Below are positions 45,275 to 57,569 of a DNA stretch of 64,000 nt, piece by piece. The translations under genes were made by a program, and so were the position numbers. This DNA is from Psychrobacter sp. APC 3281 (GTDB taxonomy: Bacteria > Pseudomonadota > Gammaproteobacteria > Pseudomonadales > Moraxellaceae), in the NCBI RefSeq assembly GCF_030407815.1, contig NZ_JASDCS010000005.1:124001-188000 (forward strand), written 5' to 3'. Each line of letters begins with the position of its first letter. Position 1 is the first letter of the stretch. A model generated the notes under the pieces. That model searched no databases, had not been told where the DNA came from, and saw only the letters and a program-made list of their open reading frames with translations.

Positions 45275-47758
45275 CTATTTGTCTTGGTCGCTAAGTTTGT
45301 AAGCTAAGACATAATCACCAATGGTTGTTCCAACTGAGCCATGACCACCTGCGACCAATACGACCATTTGCTCACCTTTAGAGTTCAAGTAAGTCATTGG
45401 CGTGGCTTGACCACCTGCTGGAATACGGACATTCCATAGCACGTCGCCATTTTTCAAGTCATAAGCTCGGAAGTTGTTTTCTGTTGCTGCTGACAAGAAC
45501 GCGACGCCGCCTTTAGTGATGATAGGTCCACCGATACCAGGTACGCCCAATTCCAGTTTGATAGGAATAGGAGACAAGTCTTGTACCGTACCATTTTTGC
45601 GTTGATAAGCGATATCACCTGTGGCTAGATCAGCACCAGCAATCGTGCCCCATGGTGGCTGCTGACAAGGTACGCCTAATGGTGACAAGAAGGGACCCAA
45701 TTCTACTGCGTAATCTGCACCTTCATTGGCATTGACGCCTTGCTCGCCTTTATTGGTCTCTGCATCGCCCAACGTATCTCTAGGAATGAGTTTTGAGGTA
45801 AATGCTAAGTAAGTCGGCATACCGAACATCACGCCATTCTCAGGATCGACTGCGATACCGCCCCAGTTAAAGGTACCAAAGTTACCAGGATAGACCAAGC
45901 TACCATTGGTTGATGGTGGGGTATAGCGACCATCATAGTTGAGCTGATTGAACTCAATACGGCACATCATTTGATCAACGAGACTGGCACCCCACATGTC
46001 TTTTTCAGTCAGTGGTTCAGGCTCAAAGCTCAAGCCAGAATAAGGCTGAGTTGGCGCTGCGTGCTCTCCCGCTATGAGATAGCCTTGCGGTGCAGGACGC
46101 TCCTTAATCGGTACAATAGGCTCACCCGTTGCGCGGTTCAAGACGTATACATCACCTTGTTTGGTTGGTACAACTAGCGCAGGCTGTACACCATCGGCCG
46201 TATCTAGATCAAGTAAGGTCGGCTGAGCAGGTGTATCCATGTCCCAAAGGTCATGATGGACAAACTGCTGAACCCAACGTGCTTCACCAGTCTCGATATC
46301 TAGAGCGACAACAGACGTTGCATATTTTTCTTCAGCGGCATTTCGATAACTACCTAGCTGATCAGGTGTGCGGTTACCCATAGGGAAGTAGGCCAATCCA
46401 AGCTCTTCATCGGCAGTAGCGACTGACCATGAATTTGGTGAGCTGGTCTTATAAGTTTGGGTTGGATCATTGACATCGAAAGGCGCTGTATTATCAGGAT
46501 CGCCTGAGTCCCAGTTCCAAAGAAGCTCACCAGTATTGACATCATACGCACGGATCACACCAGAAGGCGAGTTGACGTCATAGTTATCATTGACAGCACC
46601 AGCGACGATGATGGTATCACCCGCGATGACTGGTGGTGACGTCGAGTAATAGTAACCTGCTTGATTGAACGGCATGTTGTGCATCAAATCTAATGCACCA
46701 TCATCCCCAAAGTCTTGGCAGCGTTGCCCAGTATTTGGATCGAGTGCATATAGTTTCGCATCAGAAGTTGGGATAAATATCTTGGCATCGCATTGCTTAG
46801 ATGCGTTTTCAAAGGTATTACCAGCAATTTTTTGTACTTGCACAGGACTGGTTGCTTGACCAGCATAGTAAGACACACCGCGACAGGTTTGATGCTGGCG
46901 TTGTAAGTTTTCCTCTACTTGAGGATCAAACTTCCACAGCGTCTCACCAGAGTCGGCATCTAGCGCTAGTACCCAGTTATGAGGGGTACATAGGTATAAA
47001 CCGTTGCCGATTTTTAATGGTGTTGCCTGATAAGTGGTCTCACCGACATCGTTAGGACCTTTGACATCACCTGTTTGGATTTGCCATGCTAGCTCTAAAT
47101 CTTTGACATTATCGGTATTGATTTTATCGAGAGGTGAGTAGCGCTGCCCATAATCAGTACGACCATACGCGCTCCATTCGCCATCTGGTGTTTGCTGACC
47201 GTTTGATAACGGATCACCAAGGTTGGCTGACGTCTCATCTGAGCTGACGTTTTGCTCGTCATCATTTGCAGCAGTCAAATCAAGCTCACCGAGTTTGTCG
47301 GTGGCATTGTTGGCTAGACTACCAAAAGAGAGCAGTGCACCTACGGCCACGCTTACGAGCAGTCCCCAATAATACAGAGGGCTTTTCTTAACGTTGTTTG
47401 TGGTTGATGTATTAGATGCAGCATTTGCGTTTACTCGAGTTTTAGGACCACGCATCTTGTTGGATACCCATGGCAGTAACATGAGCAAACCAAATATAAG
47501 CGGGAAGCCAACTCGAGGTGCTAGCGCCCACCAATAAAACCCAGATTCCCAAAGTGCCCAAGCCATGGTTGCTACGATAAATAGCGCATATAACCCGTAA
47601 GCACTCCAGTGTTTTTTGAACAATAAAAAAGCTGTCGTTAGTATAATAACGCCAGCAATAAGGTAGTAAGGACTACCGCCTAAGGACAATAAATAAGCGC
47701 CGCCAATGAGTAGAGGGGCGGCAAAAATTGCCATAATGATCGCTACGAATTTTTCCAT
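45275..47758 (-). CDS. Membrane-bound PQQ-dependent dehydrogenase (glucose/quinate type)
   Basis: 827 aa from the ATG at 47758 (MEKFVAIIMAIF), chosen because AGGTGA precedes it; the frame opens ten codons earlier. Five N-terminal transmembrane helices (~1-140) anchor a periplasmic eight-bladed PQQ propeller. Segments EWSAYGRTDYGQRYSPL, TPHNWVLALDADSGETLWKFDP (in two parts), HHDLWDMDTPAQPTL and the C-terminal PAGGQATPMTY align closely with E. coli Gcd. It feeds electrons to ubiquinone. Gcd and quinate dehydrogenase share this plan, so the substrate is not settled. No PQQ synthesis genes lie in the window. Confidence 0.85.
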   Translation of the reverse strand: MEKFVAIIMAIFAAPLLIGGAYLLSLGGSPYYLIAGVIILTTAFLLFKKHWSAYGLYALFIVATMAWALWESGFYWWALAPRVGFPLIFGLLMLLPWVSNKMRGPKTRVNANAASNTSTTNNVKKSPLYYWGLLVSVAVGALLSFGSLANNATDKLGELDLTAANDDEQNVSSDETSANLGDPLSNGQQTPDGEWSAYGRTDYGQRYSPLDKINTDNVKDLELAWQIQTGDVKGPNDVGETTYQATPLKIGNGLYLCTPHNWVLALDADSGETLWKFDPQVEENLQRQHQTCRGVSYYAGQATSPVQVQKIAGNTFENASKQCDAKIFIPTSDAKLYALDPNTGQRCQDFGDDGALDLMHNMPFNQAGYYYSTSPPVIAGDTIIVAGAVNDNYDVNSPSGVIRAYDVNTGELLWNWDSGDPDNTAPFDVNDPTQTYKTSSPNSWSVATADEELGLAYFPMGNRTPDQLGSYRNAAEEKYATSVVALDIETGEARWVQQFVHHDLWDMDTPAQPTLLDLDTADGVQPALVVPTKQGDVYVLNRATGEPIVPIKERPAPQGYLIAGEHAAPTQPYSGLSFEPEPLTEKDMWGASLVDQMMCRIEFNQLNYDGRYTPPSTNGSLVYPGNFGTFNWGGIAVDPENGVMFGMPTYLAFTSKLIPRDTLGDAETNKGEQGVNANEGADYAVELGPFLSPLGVPCQQPPWGTIAGADLATGDIAYQRKNGTVQDLSPIPIKLELGVPGIGGPIITKGGVAFLSAATENNFRAYDLKNGDVLWNVRIPAGGQATPMTYLNSKGEQMVVLVAGGHGSVGTTIGDYVLAYKLSDQDK

Positions 47759-47962
47759 GAGCGGTATCACCTGTTTACAAAAGAGCAAGTTAATATGTAT
47801 TGATATTTAGTCGCAAATCAATTTCATTCGACCAAATATCAATACAAGTGTGAATAATATATAAAAGAAACATTGAATAACGTTCTAGAATCTATTTTAT
47901 CATCCACAGCTCAGTCTAGTAAGGGTGAGCAAGTCTGAGATACTTTATTTAACAAATGCTCA

Positions 47963-48892
47963 TTAATTTGCAAATTGCTTTTGACATAGCTCCATGAAAG
48001 CGCGACCATATTGACGGATTTCTGCGTCATCACGTACTGCCATCCAACTGGTAAAGCGCCCAAAATGATCGACGGGTATGGCAGTCAGGTTTTGATAATG
48101 GCTTGGCTCAAAGGCCATTTCTGCGATAATACCAATACCTAGGCCCAGACCGACATAGGTGCTGATTACATCGGCATCGAGCGCCGCTAGTACGATATCC
48201 GGCTCCAGTCCTGCTTCATCAAACGTCTTGTCAATCGCGCCGCGTCCCGTAAAACCACCGTGATAAGTCACAATCGGATAGCTGGCAAGCGTGGGCAGGT
48301 CAATATACTCTTGGCTAGCCAGTTCGTGATCACTTGGTACGATAACGCGATGCGTCCAGTCATAGTAACGATAGCATCTAAGATAATTATTATGCAGCAA
48401 GGACTCAGTGGCAATACCGATATCGGCTTGACCACGGATGACCATCTGAGCGATGGTCTCAGGATCTGCCTGTTGCAAAATCAAATTTACTTTTGGGAAA
48501 CGATCTTTGAATTCTTTAACCACTTGCGGCAGTACATAACGCGCTTGAGTGTGGGTGGTGGCAATCGTCAACGTACCGATATTAGGATTATTAAAGTCTA
48601 AACTTAGGTTTTCAATGGTACGAATTTCAGCAAAGATAGACTCGATATGCGGCATGAGCGCTGTGCCCATAGTGGTCAGTCCCGTCAGGCGTTTGCCTTG
48701 GCGCACGAATACTTCTGTCTTTAACTGATTTTCTAGTGCAGCAATATGCTTTGATAAGCTTGATTGACTGGTATGTAGCACGGTCGCCGCTTGGCTTAAG
48801 TTATAACCGTTAATCACCGTATGCCATACTGTTTCTAGCTGTTTGAGCTGAATCTGCAAATGCCGTTGGTTGACCACTACGTCGATTGCCAT
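47963..48892 (-). CDS. cysB: LysR-family regulator, CysB-like
   Basis: 309 aa. The N-terminal winged helix-turn-helix contains LSQAATVLHTSQSSLSKHIAALE (in two parts, ~32-54). The effector domain has the CysB-type segment TIATTHTQARYVLPQVVKEF (~108-127) and the C-terminal TYVGLGLGIGIIAEMAF, both close to E. coli CysB/Cbl. CysB controls sulfur-assimilation genes with N-acetylserine or sulfate as ligands. No cys genes are adjacent. Confidence 0.85.
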   Translation of the reverse strand: MAIDVVVNQRHLQIQLKQLETVWHTVINGYNLSQAATVLHTSQSSLSKHIAALENQLKTEVFVRQGKRLTGLTTMGTALMPHIESIFAEIRTIENLSLDFNNPNIGTLTIATTHTQARYVLPQVVKEFKDRFPKVNLILQQADPETIAQMVIRGQADIGIATESLLHNNYLRCYRYYDWTHRVIVPSDHELASQEYIDLPTLASYPIVTYHGGFTGRGAIDKTFDEAGLEPDIVLAALDADVISTYVGLGLGIGIIAEMAFEPSHYQNLTAIPVDHFGRFTSWMAVRDDAEIRQYGRAFMELCQKQFAN

Positions 48893-49155
48893 AACTTAAT
48901 CCTATTGTATAAATATACAAACCTCGTCTGTATATGAAAGTAAAAATGTCTGAACATACAGTAATAAAGTAGTGTAAAACAAAGCTATTATTCTTGTATA
49001 TAATAAATAGCTATCAATTTATGATAATTATGAATATAGAATTTGTATTTTGCAATGCTAAAAAATTATTTGTTCAGTAAACGCTGTTTAGTCAGTAAGC
49101 GTTGTTTATCCAGAGAAGCCATTTGACCTAACAATTCATAAAGAGCAGTCACTAT

Positions 49156-49184
49156 TAAGCATAAAAAACTAAGCATAAAAAAAC
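49156..49184. repeat. Tandem duplication of an A-rich unit beside the katG terminator
   Basis: TAAGCATAAAAAAC followed by TAAGCATAAAAAAAC. As at 45153, the duplicated unit carries the A-run that becomes the U-tract of the minus-strand terminator. Confidence 0.9.
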
Positions 49185-49209
49185 AGCTACCTTCTAAAAG
49201 ATAGCTGTT
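49176..49209 (-). terminator. katG terminator
   Basis: Stem AACAGCTACCTT / AAGATAGCTGTT (49182-49193 and 49198-49209), with a C/A mismatch on plus that is a G-U pair on minus, followed by seven T on minus. Confidence 0.82.
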
Positions 49210-49271
49210 CGTTAGTTATAAAGTTATTTATTACTATTAATTAGTCGGTATTGACCAATTTCAAACTCAGC

Positions 49272-52238
<2,967 letters not shown>

Positions 52239-54155
52239 ATGTCTGCTGTCAAATCTGTACCGCCCAATCAACCAATTGCCAAAAAATCATGGGGCGAGGC
52301 TACAAAAGCTTATCTCGATCCTCGTGTCATTATTATGCTGTTTTTGGGGTTCTCAGCGGGTATACCTATTCTGCTGATTTTCTCAAGTCTGTCGCTATGG
52401 CTGAGAGAAGCAGGCATTGATCGTAGTGTCGTCACTATGTTCAGTTGGGCGGCCCTAGGGTATTCGTTCAAATTTATTTGGGCGCCATTGATTGATGCGC
52501 TTCCTGTGCCGTTTTTGACCAAGTGGCTAGGGCGTCGTCGTAGTTGGATGGTGGTATCACAGCTGCTTATCGTGCTGGCGATCTTTTTGATGGCAAGGGT
52601 AAATCCTGTTAGCGAAGATGTCTTGGTTTATATGGCAGGCGCGGCCGTGTTGCTTGGGTTCTCTTCTGCGACGCAAGATATCGTGATTGATGCGTACCGT
52701 ATTGAGCTTGCGCCGCCGTCTATGCAGTCTATCTTGTCCTCTATCTATGTGTCAGGCTACCGCATCGGTATGATTGTCGCAGGGGCAGGCGCGTTATATT
52801 TGGCTGATTATTTCGGCTCAAATGAGACGTTTTATAGTTATGAAGCATGGCGCAATACCTATTACATCATGGCAGGAGTCATGACGTTAGGGGTATTAAC
52901 GACGTTTGCCAGTTATGAGCCAACCGCTGAGACCCTGCAAAGTAAAAAGCAGAAGGGTAACTTAAAAGTATTCCTAATTTATTCTGCGTTACTGCTTATC
53001 CCAGGTCTGCTGTTTGGTGTTATTTACCTGATTAATATTTTGATCAATACATTATTTGATAGCACAGTGGCTTTGATACCGTTAATGGTAATGCCAGCGA
53101 TTAAGTTTTACTTTTTAGCATTGGTCGCGTGCGCACCATTGTTATTGCTGTACTTTATTATTAATCAACCAAAAATCATTAACAAAGCCCCGTTGGTCGC
53201 TGAAACTCGTGAAGACTACGTCAGACTGGTAGCGTTGTTTGTATTTTCAGTGATTGCCTTTATCGCTGCTTATATATTGATGGGACAAGTCTTACCAGAG
53301 TTCGAAGGCGCGTTTTCTAGTTTCTTTGTAGAAACCTTGCACTTGTTAGTAAGCCTAGGCGCGGCAATGGCAGCAGGTTATGCACTAGTACAAGTAGGAC
53401 TGGTGAAAAAAGAAGTGGCCATGGCAACATGGATCGAGCCTGTTTTAGACTTTTTCCGACGTTATGGCAAAAAAGCCTTGCTACTCTTAGCCTTGATTGG
53501 TCTATACCGTATCTCAGATATCGTCGCAGGCGTGATCTCCAACGTCTTTTATCAAGACATGGGCTTTAGCAAAACTGATATCGCCAATGCCGTAAAACTG
53601 GTCGGTGTGATTATGGCAATTGCAGGTGGCTTCTTGGGCGGGATTTTGGCTCAGCGTTTCCGTATCATGCATGCCATGATGATTGGTGCGATTTTAGCGT
53701 GTGCGACCAACCTGTTGTTTGTGGTATTGACATATAACCCAGGTAGCCTGCCACTCATGTATATGGCAGTGATATTTGATAACTTGGCTGCGGGCCTTGC
53801 GAGTGCTGTATTCATCGCTTTCTTATCAGCACTAACCTCGATTCGCTTTACTGCTGTACAGTATGCGATTTTTTCCTCACTGATGACGCTGATACCCAAA
53901 GTGATGGGTGGTTATTCTGGTGCTATCGTCGATAATATGGGTTATCCATTTTTCTTCATCTTTACCTTTGCTATTGGTATTCCAATTCTGGCATTGATTT
54001 ACTTTGTCGATAGACATATTGTCATTGGTGATAACGATGATATTTATGGCGATGACAATAATGATGGCAGCGGTGGTAACGGGATAGGTGACAAACTGAG
54101 CAAAACCAATCCTAACCTGACCGATACCAAAGAGCCGCCACGCGCATCAGAGTAG
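52239..54155 (+). CDS. ampG: AmpG-family muropeptide MFS transporter
   Basis: 638 aa, 12-14 transmembrane helices. AmpG imports GlcNAc-anhydroMurNAc peptides for cell-wall recycling. The family start FLGFSAGIPILLIFSSLSLWLREAGI (in two parts, ~36-61), KFIWAPLIDALP and the SATQDIVIDAYRIELAP segment are clear. It is longer than E. coli AmpG (491 aa), with extra helices in the middle and a hydrophilic Asp/Asn/Gly-rich tail after ~600, a form common in Pseudomonas and Acinetobacter relatives. It lies 50 bp before prmC, probably in one transcript. Confidence 0.9.
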   Translation: MSAVKSVPPNQPIAKKSWGEATKAYLDPRVIIMLFLGFSAGIPILLIFSSLSLWLREAGIDRSVVTMFSWAALGYSFKFIWAPLIDALPVPFLTKWLGRRRSWMVVSQLLIVLAIFLMARVNPVSEDVLVYMAGAAVLLGFSSATQDIVIDAYRIELAPPSMQSILSSIYVSGYRIGMIVAGAGALYLADYFGSNETFYSYEAWRNTYYIMAGVMTLGVLTTFASYEPTAETLQSKKQKGNLKVFLIYSALLLIPGLLFGVIYLINILINTLFDSTVALIPLMVMPAIKFYFLALVACAPLLLLYFIINQPKIINKAPLVAETREDYVRLVALFVFSVIAFIAAYILMGQVLPEFEGAFSSFFVETLHLLVSLGAAMAAGYALVQVGLVKKEVAMATWIEPVLDFFRRYGKKALLLLALIGLYRISDIVAGVISNVFYQDMGFSKTDIANAVKLVGVIMAIAGGFLGGILAQRFRIMHAMMIGAILACATNLLFVVLTYNPGSLPLMYMAVIFDNLAAGLASAVFIAFLSALTSIRFTAVQYAIFSSLMTLIPKVMGGYSGAIVDNMGYPFFFIFTFAIGIPILALIYFVDRHIVIGDNDDIYGDDNNDGSGGNGIGDKLSKTNPNLTDTKEPPRASE

Positions 54156-54205
54156 GCTAAGCAGCATTGTACCTTTATCCATTCACTGTTTTTTGAGAGC
54201 TATCT

Positions 54206-55078
54206 ATGACCGTATCAACCATTCGTCAAATCAAGCAGCAAATTGGACAACTGACGAATGGTGAGTCAGATAATCAGTTACCGTCATTTTGGTTCACGGA
54301 TTGGTTGTTGCATGTCATTGACCAGCCTGCGATAGCATTGATGACTGATGAAGATTATCAGCTAACTGATAGTGAGGTCGCACGTTTCAACGATGGTGTG
54401 AATAAGATGCAGAAAGGCATACCGCTTGCGTACCTGACTGGGCAGCAGGAGTTTTGGTCGATGAGCTTTAAGGTAAACGAGCATACTTTGATTCCTAGGC
54501 CTGATACCGAGGTATTGGTCGAGCAAGTACTGAACTGGATAAACGCTCAGCCAAGGCAACTTAGTAATAAGCGATTGTTAGATTTAGGGACAGGGTCAGG
54601 TTGTATCGCTATTAGTCTTGCTCATGAACTCAAGCAAGCTAACTGGCAAATCGTGGCGGTTGATTTATCGTCAGAGGCGCTTAAAGTGGCTCAGCACAAT
54701 GCTATGAGCAATAATGTTGCCAATGTTGATTTTGTCCAAAGCAGTTGGTATCAAGCGTTACCTACTAACGATGAGCCGCAGTTTGACGTGATTGTGTCAA
54801 ACCCTCCGTACATTGACGAGACAGACGAGCATTTGGCCCATCTAACAGCTGAACCGATTAGTGCGCTCAGTGCACCCAATCAGGGTTTGGCTGATATCGA
54901 GCATATCGTCCAGCAAGCGACGACATATCTATGTACAGGTGGGTTATTAGCTATTGAACATGGATATGATCAAGGTGATGCTGTTCGCAAGTTGTTTTTG
55001 GATAGTGGTTTTGAGTCAGTACATACCGTAAAAGACTACGGTGATAATGATCGCGTTACGCTAGGGCAAGTCCAGTAG
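54206..55078 (+). CDS. prmC: Release factor glutamine methyltransferase
   Basis: 290 aa. PrmC methylates the Gln of the GGQ motif in RF1 and RF2. The N-terminal helical domain includes YLTGQQEFW. The SAM-binding domain contains LIPRPDTEVLVEQVL, DLGTGSGCIAISLA and the catalytic NPPY motif in VIVSNPPYIDE. Normal length. Located between ampG and moeB. Confidence 0.95.
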   Translation: MTVSTIRQIKQQIGQLTNGESDNQLPSFWFTDWLLHVIDQPAIALMTDEDYQLTDSEVARFNDGVNKMQKGIPLAYLTGQQEFWSMSFKVNEHTLIPRPDTEVLVEQVLNWINAQPRQLSNKRLLDLGTGSGCIAISLAHELKQANWQIVAVDLSSEALKVAQHNAMSNNVANVDFVQSSWYQALPTNDEPQFDVIVSNPPYIDETDEHLAHLTAEPISALSAPNQGLADIEHIVQQATTYLCTGGLLAIEHGYDQGDAVRKLFLDSGFESVHTVKDYGDNDRVTLGQVQ

Positions 55079-55119
55079 ATAGTTTTTTGGTAGTAGATTT
55101 CTTTGATTATAGGTTGTAG

Positions 55120-55929
55120 ATGAATATGGTAGAAGAGATGGTACAGCTATCGGATGATGAGCTGCTCCGTTATGCTCGGCAAGTTTTATTAGACGGTTGG
55201 GATATGGATGCTCAGCTGCGATTAAAGACAGCACGTGTGGTCATAATAGGGGCAGGCGGCCTTGGTTGTCCTGCTTCTGAGACATTGGTGCGTGCTGGGA
55301 TAGGTTATGTCCATCTGATTGATGATGACGAGATTGAGGCGAGCAATCTACAACGGCAAACGCTGTTTTTGCCAGAAGATGTTGGTCAGTCTAAAGCACT
55401 GACCGCAGCGCATATGTTAGCGCGCATCAATCCTTTGATAAAGACTCGCGGCACAGTCGCACGATTAGATGAAGACAACGCTTATGAGTTGCTCGATATG
55501 GCAGCAGGCAAGCCTGACTTACTCTTAGACTGTACGGATAATTTTGCCACGCGCGACATCATCAATCGTATTAGTGTACGCTACCAGATTCCGCTGTTAT
55601 CAGCCTCAGCGATTGCGATGCAAGGGCAGTTAGCACTGTTCGAACCTCAGCTCGATACTGGTTGCTATCATTGCGTGTTTGGCTCAGTGGTGCTTGACGA
55701 AGCCGCTGACGAACGTACGTGTGCCAACTCTGGTGTGCTAGCCAGTACCACCGCTGTCATGGGTAATCTACAAGCCAATACTGCACTGCAATATTTAGGA
55801 TTAACCAAAAATCTACTGACAAACAAGCTGCTCATATGGGATGGTAGTCAGATGCAGCAGCGGCTGATGGGCTATCGAAAAGACTCACAGTGTCCTGTCT
55901 GTAGCAGTCCTATAGTCAGCTCTCTATAA
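55120..55929 (+). CDS. moeB: HesA/MoeB/ThiF-family adenylyltransferase
   Basis: 269 aa. It activates the C-terminus of a ubiquitin-like sulfur carrier (MoaD or ThiS) by adenylation. It has the ATP-binding GAGGLGCPASETLVRAG, the arginine-finger segment SNLQRQTLF, the DCTDNFATR loop, two zinc CxxC pairs (GCYHCVF and QCPVCSS) and a Cys in TCANSGVL. MoeB fits best because of LSDDELLRYARQVLLDGWD at the N-terminus; ThiF cannot be excluded. A molybdenum-cofactor role would fit the Xdh enzyme in this window. Confidence 0.88.
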   Translation: MNMVEEMVQLSDDELLRYARQVLLDGWDMDAQLRLKTARVVIIGAGGLGCPASETLVRAGIGYVHLIDDDEIEASNLQRQTLFLPEDVGQSKALTAAHMLARINPLIKTRGTVARLDEDNAYELLDMAAGKPDLLLDCTDNFATRDIINRISVRYQIPLLSASAIAMQGQLALFEPQLDTGCYHCVFGSVVLDEAADERTCANSGVLASTTAVMGNLQANTALQYLGLTKNLLTNKLLIWDGSQMQQRLMGYRKDSQCPVCSSPIVSSL

Positions 55930-56099
55930 ATTGGATACGGTGTTAAGCTTGCTTAGTCTACGAGTTGTAGTACTTTCACTTGCCTTCCTTGTATCCAAAT
56001 TATATCGAACCGACTATAACTGAATAATCTGATTTTAACGCGTGTTTATATTGTATTGCCTATCTTCAAACCTCCTTCTTATTACCATAGTTGTTTTTT

Positions 56100-57443
56100 A
56101 TGAAAATTCATCGTCCGCATTTATTAAAGCATACTTTTAATGTCATGAACCGTGTTCGCCAAACAGCGAGTGTGGCAGGTCTGTCTGCGCTAAGAGTGGC
56201 AAAAGGTGAGAAACCTGACGCGATGCTACTCAAAGAAACCTTTGAGCAGTTAGGTACGACTTATATCAAAATCGGTCAGTTTATCGCCAGTACACCGTCG
56301 CTGTTTCCACGTGATTATGTCAAGGCTTTCCAGAGCTGTTTGGATCAAACCACGCCATTGTCTTATGCTTATATCGAGCAAGTGCTAAGAGAGGAGCTAG
56401 CGAATGATGGCAGGACGCTTGATGATACATTTGCGCATATTGACTCAGAGCCATTAGCATCAGCTTCTATCGCTCAGGTGCATGCAGCACGGTTGCACAA
56501 TGGCGATGAAGTAGTGCTAAAGGTGCAAAAGCCTGGTGTCGAAACCATCATGCAGACCGATTTGGGTGTATTACATGGCGTGACTAAGCTACTTGAAATA
56601 CTAATGCCATCGATGAAATTTGCTAGCATTGCACCGATTATTGATGAGATTCGCCTGCGTATGCTTGCCGAGACTGACTTTATCGCCGAAGCACAGAACA
56701 TTCGCGATTTTCAACAGTTCTTAGCGGTATCAGGTAATACTTGTGTCGTTGCACCAACTGTCTATGAAAAGCTGACTACCAAGCGTGTACTAACGATGAG
56801 CCGTCTATATGGCGTCTCTATGGTCGATGAGTCGCTCATGCGCCAATACTGTGCCGATCCTGCACAAGTCATGGCAGACACTTTGAACACATGGTTTGCC
56901 AGCCTCATGCTGTGTAACAGCTTCCATGCTGATCTACACGCTGGTAATCTAATGCTATTGACTGATGGCCGTATTGGATTTTTGGATTTTGGTATTGTCG
57001 GCAAGCTCAAAGCTGAGAGCTGGCGTGCGTGCATGGGCATGATGCAAGCCATGCAAGACAGTGACTATCAAGCCATGGCTCGCCATATGATTGATATGGA
57101 AATGACACATGGTGGCAATAAAGTCGATGTGACTGCATTGGGGAATGACTTGCAGCGTATGATGACAACCATCATGGCAGAAGATAAGACCTTTACCAGC
57201 GGTGTACCGTTTAATAGTAAAGAACAAGCTGATGAGCTTAATAAAATGATGCTTGAGATTGTTGAAGTTGGTAAACGTCATGGTATTCACTTTCCACGCG
57301 ATTTTGCTCTATTAACCAAACAGATGTTGTATTTTGATCGGTTTATGCGTACGCTAGCACCTGATATGGATATGTTTAGCGATCAGCGGGTACAAATGCT
57401 AGGGCAGGATACAGTAGAGACGCCAACGTTAGACGTATTATAG
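56100..57443 (+). CDS. ABC1/UbiB-family atypical kinase
   Basis: 447 aa from the ATG at 56100. The UbiB/ADCK signatures are present: the KxGQ motif in TYIKIGQFIASTPSLFP (~59), the Ala-rich nucleotide loop in PLASASIAQVHAARL, the invariant Lys in VVLKVQKPG, and HADLHAGNLMLL plus LDFGIVG as catalytic and metal loops. Such proteins support ubiquinone biosynthesis or lipid homeostasis by ATPase activity. It lacks the two C-terminal transmembrane helices of E. coli UbiB and is ~100 residues shorter, so it is a paralogous AarF-type member rather than certain UbiB. Confidence 0.85.
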   Translation: MKIHRPHLLKHTFNVMNRVRQTASVAGLSALRVAKGEKPDAMLLKETFEQLGTTYIKIGQFIASTPSLFPRDYVKAFQSCLDQTTPLSYAYIEQVLREELANDGRTLDDTFAHIDSEPLASASIAQVHAARLHNGDEVVLKVQKPGVETIMQTDLGVLHGVTKLLEILMPSMKFASIAPIIDEIRLRMLAETDFIAEAQNIRDFQQFLAVSGNTCVVAPTVYEKLTTKRVLTMSRLYGVSMVDESLMRQYCADPAQVMADTLNTWFASLMLCNSFHADLHAGNLMLLTDGRIGFLDFGIVGKLKAESWRACMGMMQAMQDSDYQAMARHMIDMEMTHGGNKVDVTALGNDLQRMMTTIMAEDKTFTSGVPFNSKEQADELNKMMLEIVEVGKRHGIHFPRDFALLTKQMLYFDRFMRTLAPDMDMFSDQRVQMLGQDTVETPTLDVL

Positions 57444-57569
57444 CTTTTCTAGTACTTTATGCTGGCCTAATATATCTAATAACTTTTCTATTTCTACGTT
57501 TATTTATTACTGCTTTTGACTGTCTAACACAAAGGATTGTGTGCTAATTGCCGCAAAAATGGCTCTGTC

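Larger units (their letters stand above)
48893..49271. other. Intergenic region with short tandem duplications
   Basis: No coding sequence. An 18-bp imperfect duplication (CAGTAAACGCTGTTTAGT / CAGTAAGCGTTGTTTATC, 49075-49110) and a 14/15-bp duplication of TAAGCATAAAAAAC (49156-49184) precede the katG terminator. Confidence 0.6.
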
